The notes under the pieces: model-generated
What the model was told of the DNA's origin: nothing
What the model saw: only the letters and a program-made list of their open reading frames with translations
Databases searched by the model: none
Assembly (NCBI GenBank): GCA_022826345.1
Contig: JAJDVB010000138.1
Coordinates: forward strand, 1-43,075
Source: Alphaproteobacteria bacterium
Lineage (GTDB): Bacteria; Pseudomonadota; Alphaproteobacteria; UBA828
DNA length: 43,075 nt
Reading direction: 5' to 3'
Part shown: piece by piece, positions 43,046 through 43,075 of the stretch
Layout: every line of letters begins with the position of its first letter
Numbering within the stretch: the stretch's first letter is position 1
Program-made: the position numbers and the translations under genes

Positions 43046-43075
43046 CTATACGAGGTGACCCGCCTTGCGCAGAAC
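43046..43075 (-). CDS. Possible C-terminal end of the upstream ABC substrate-binding protein (partial)
   Basis: The last 30 bases on the minus strand read VLRKAGHLV followed by TAG, in the place where the sugar-binding protein gene of such an operon usually ends. Ten codons are too few to identify it. This is a positional guess. Confidence 0.25.
   Translation of the reverse strand, partial: VLRKAGHLV

Overview
The window is a GC-rich bacterial chromosome segment (hand counts of 60-base samples in ordinary genes give about two thirds G+C). Shine-Dalgarno sequences, ATGA gene overlaps, RES/Xre and ParDE toxin-antitoxin pairs, Liv-type and sugar ABC importers and branched-chain acyl-CoA enzymes suggest a metabolically versatile proteobacterium, most likely an alphaproteobacterium of the Rhodospirillales/Hyphomicrobiales type. 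No rRNA or marker protein fixes the taxon, so this is inference. No transposase, integrase or CRISPR array is present.

Layout. 1-3676: a probable partial gene end, an MFS transporter, and a fused E1 alpha/beta 2-oxoacid dehydrogenase. 3677-6322: an anomalous block with a copy of a dispersed repeat, an unknown low-GC gene (623 aa), and a 49-codon remnant of an isovaleryl-CoA dehydrogenase-like gene. 6403-8250: flavin reductase, a VOC protein, and a ParDE module with a clear promoter/operator. 8285-13541: a minus-strand block with fused FbiC and CofC (coenzyme F420 synthesis), then split E1 beta and E1 alpha. 13700-15508: RES/Xre toxin-antitoxin pair with an inverted-repeat operator, and an alpha/beta hydrolase. 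15660-19253: a single-chain double ABC exporter resembling fused CydDC. 19254-19591: a 19-bp tandem repeat and a second dispersed-repeat copy. 19592-22502: glutamine-synthetase-like ligase, isochorismatase-family hydrolase and methyltransferase, divergent from hyuAB (22971-26707). A tRNA-Leu(UAA) follows on the minus strand. 27149-33801: a Liv-type branched-chain or amide importer (LivG, binding protein, LivF, LivH, LivM), then a Baeyer-Villiger-type monooxygenase. 33982-35154: full-length isovaleryl-CoA dehydrogenase. 35410-37626: a strongly AT-shifted NACHT-type NTPase with a PD-(D/E)xK-like N-terminus, a probable antiphage protein. 37779-38580: third dispersed-repeat copy (inverted), an orphan Mu-like phage gene and short tandem repeats. 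38732 to the end: a GATase-like protein facing a translationally coupled sugar-importer/SMP-30/SDR operon.

The most striking structural signal is a mirror arrangement. Reading inward from either side, the order is dispersed repeat, foreign low-GC gene, then the 5' end of an isovaleryl-CoA dehydrogenase gene. On the left (about 3.8-6.3 kb) only the first 49 codons of that gene remain. On the right (about 35-37.8 kb) the gene is complete. The two foreign genes differ: one is unknown with an internal duplication, the other is a NACHT NTPase. This looks like two occupied sites of an accessory-gene insertion locus whose flanks were duplicated in inverted orientation.

Catabolic logic: HyuAB with the isochorismatase-type hydrolase and the GS-like ligase suggests degradation of a hydantoin, lactam or N-carbamoyl compound. 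The Liv importer, monooxygenase and IVD suggest uptake and oxidation of small amides, amino acids or ketones. The right-hand ABC/SMP-30/SDR operon suggests sugar or sugar-lactone catabolism.
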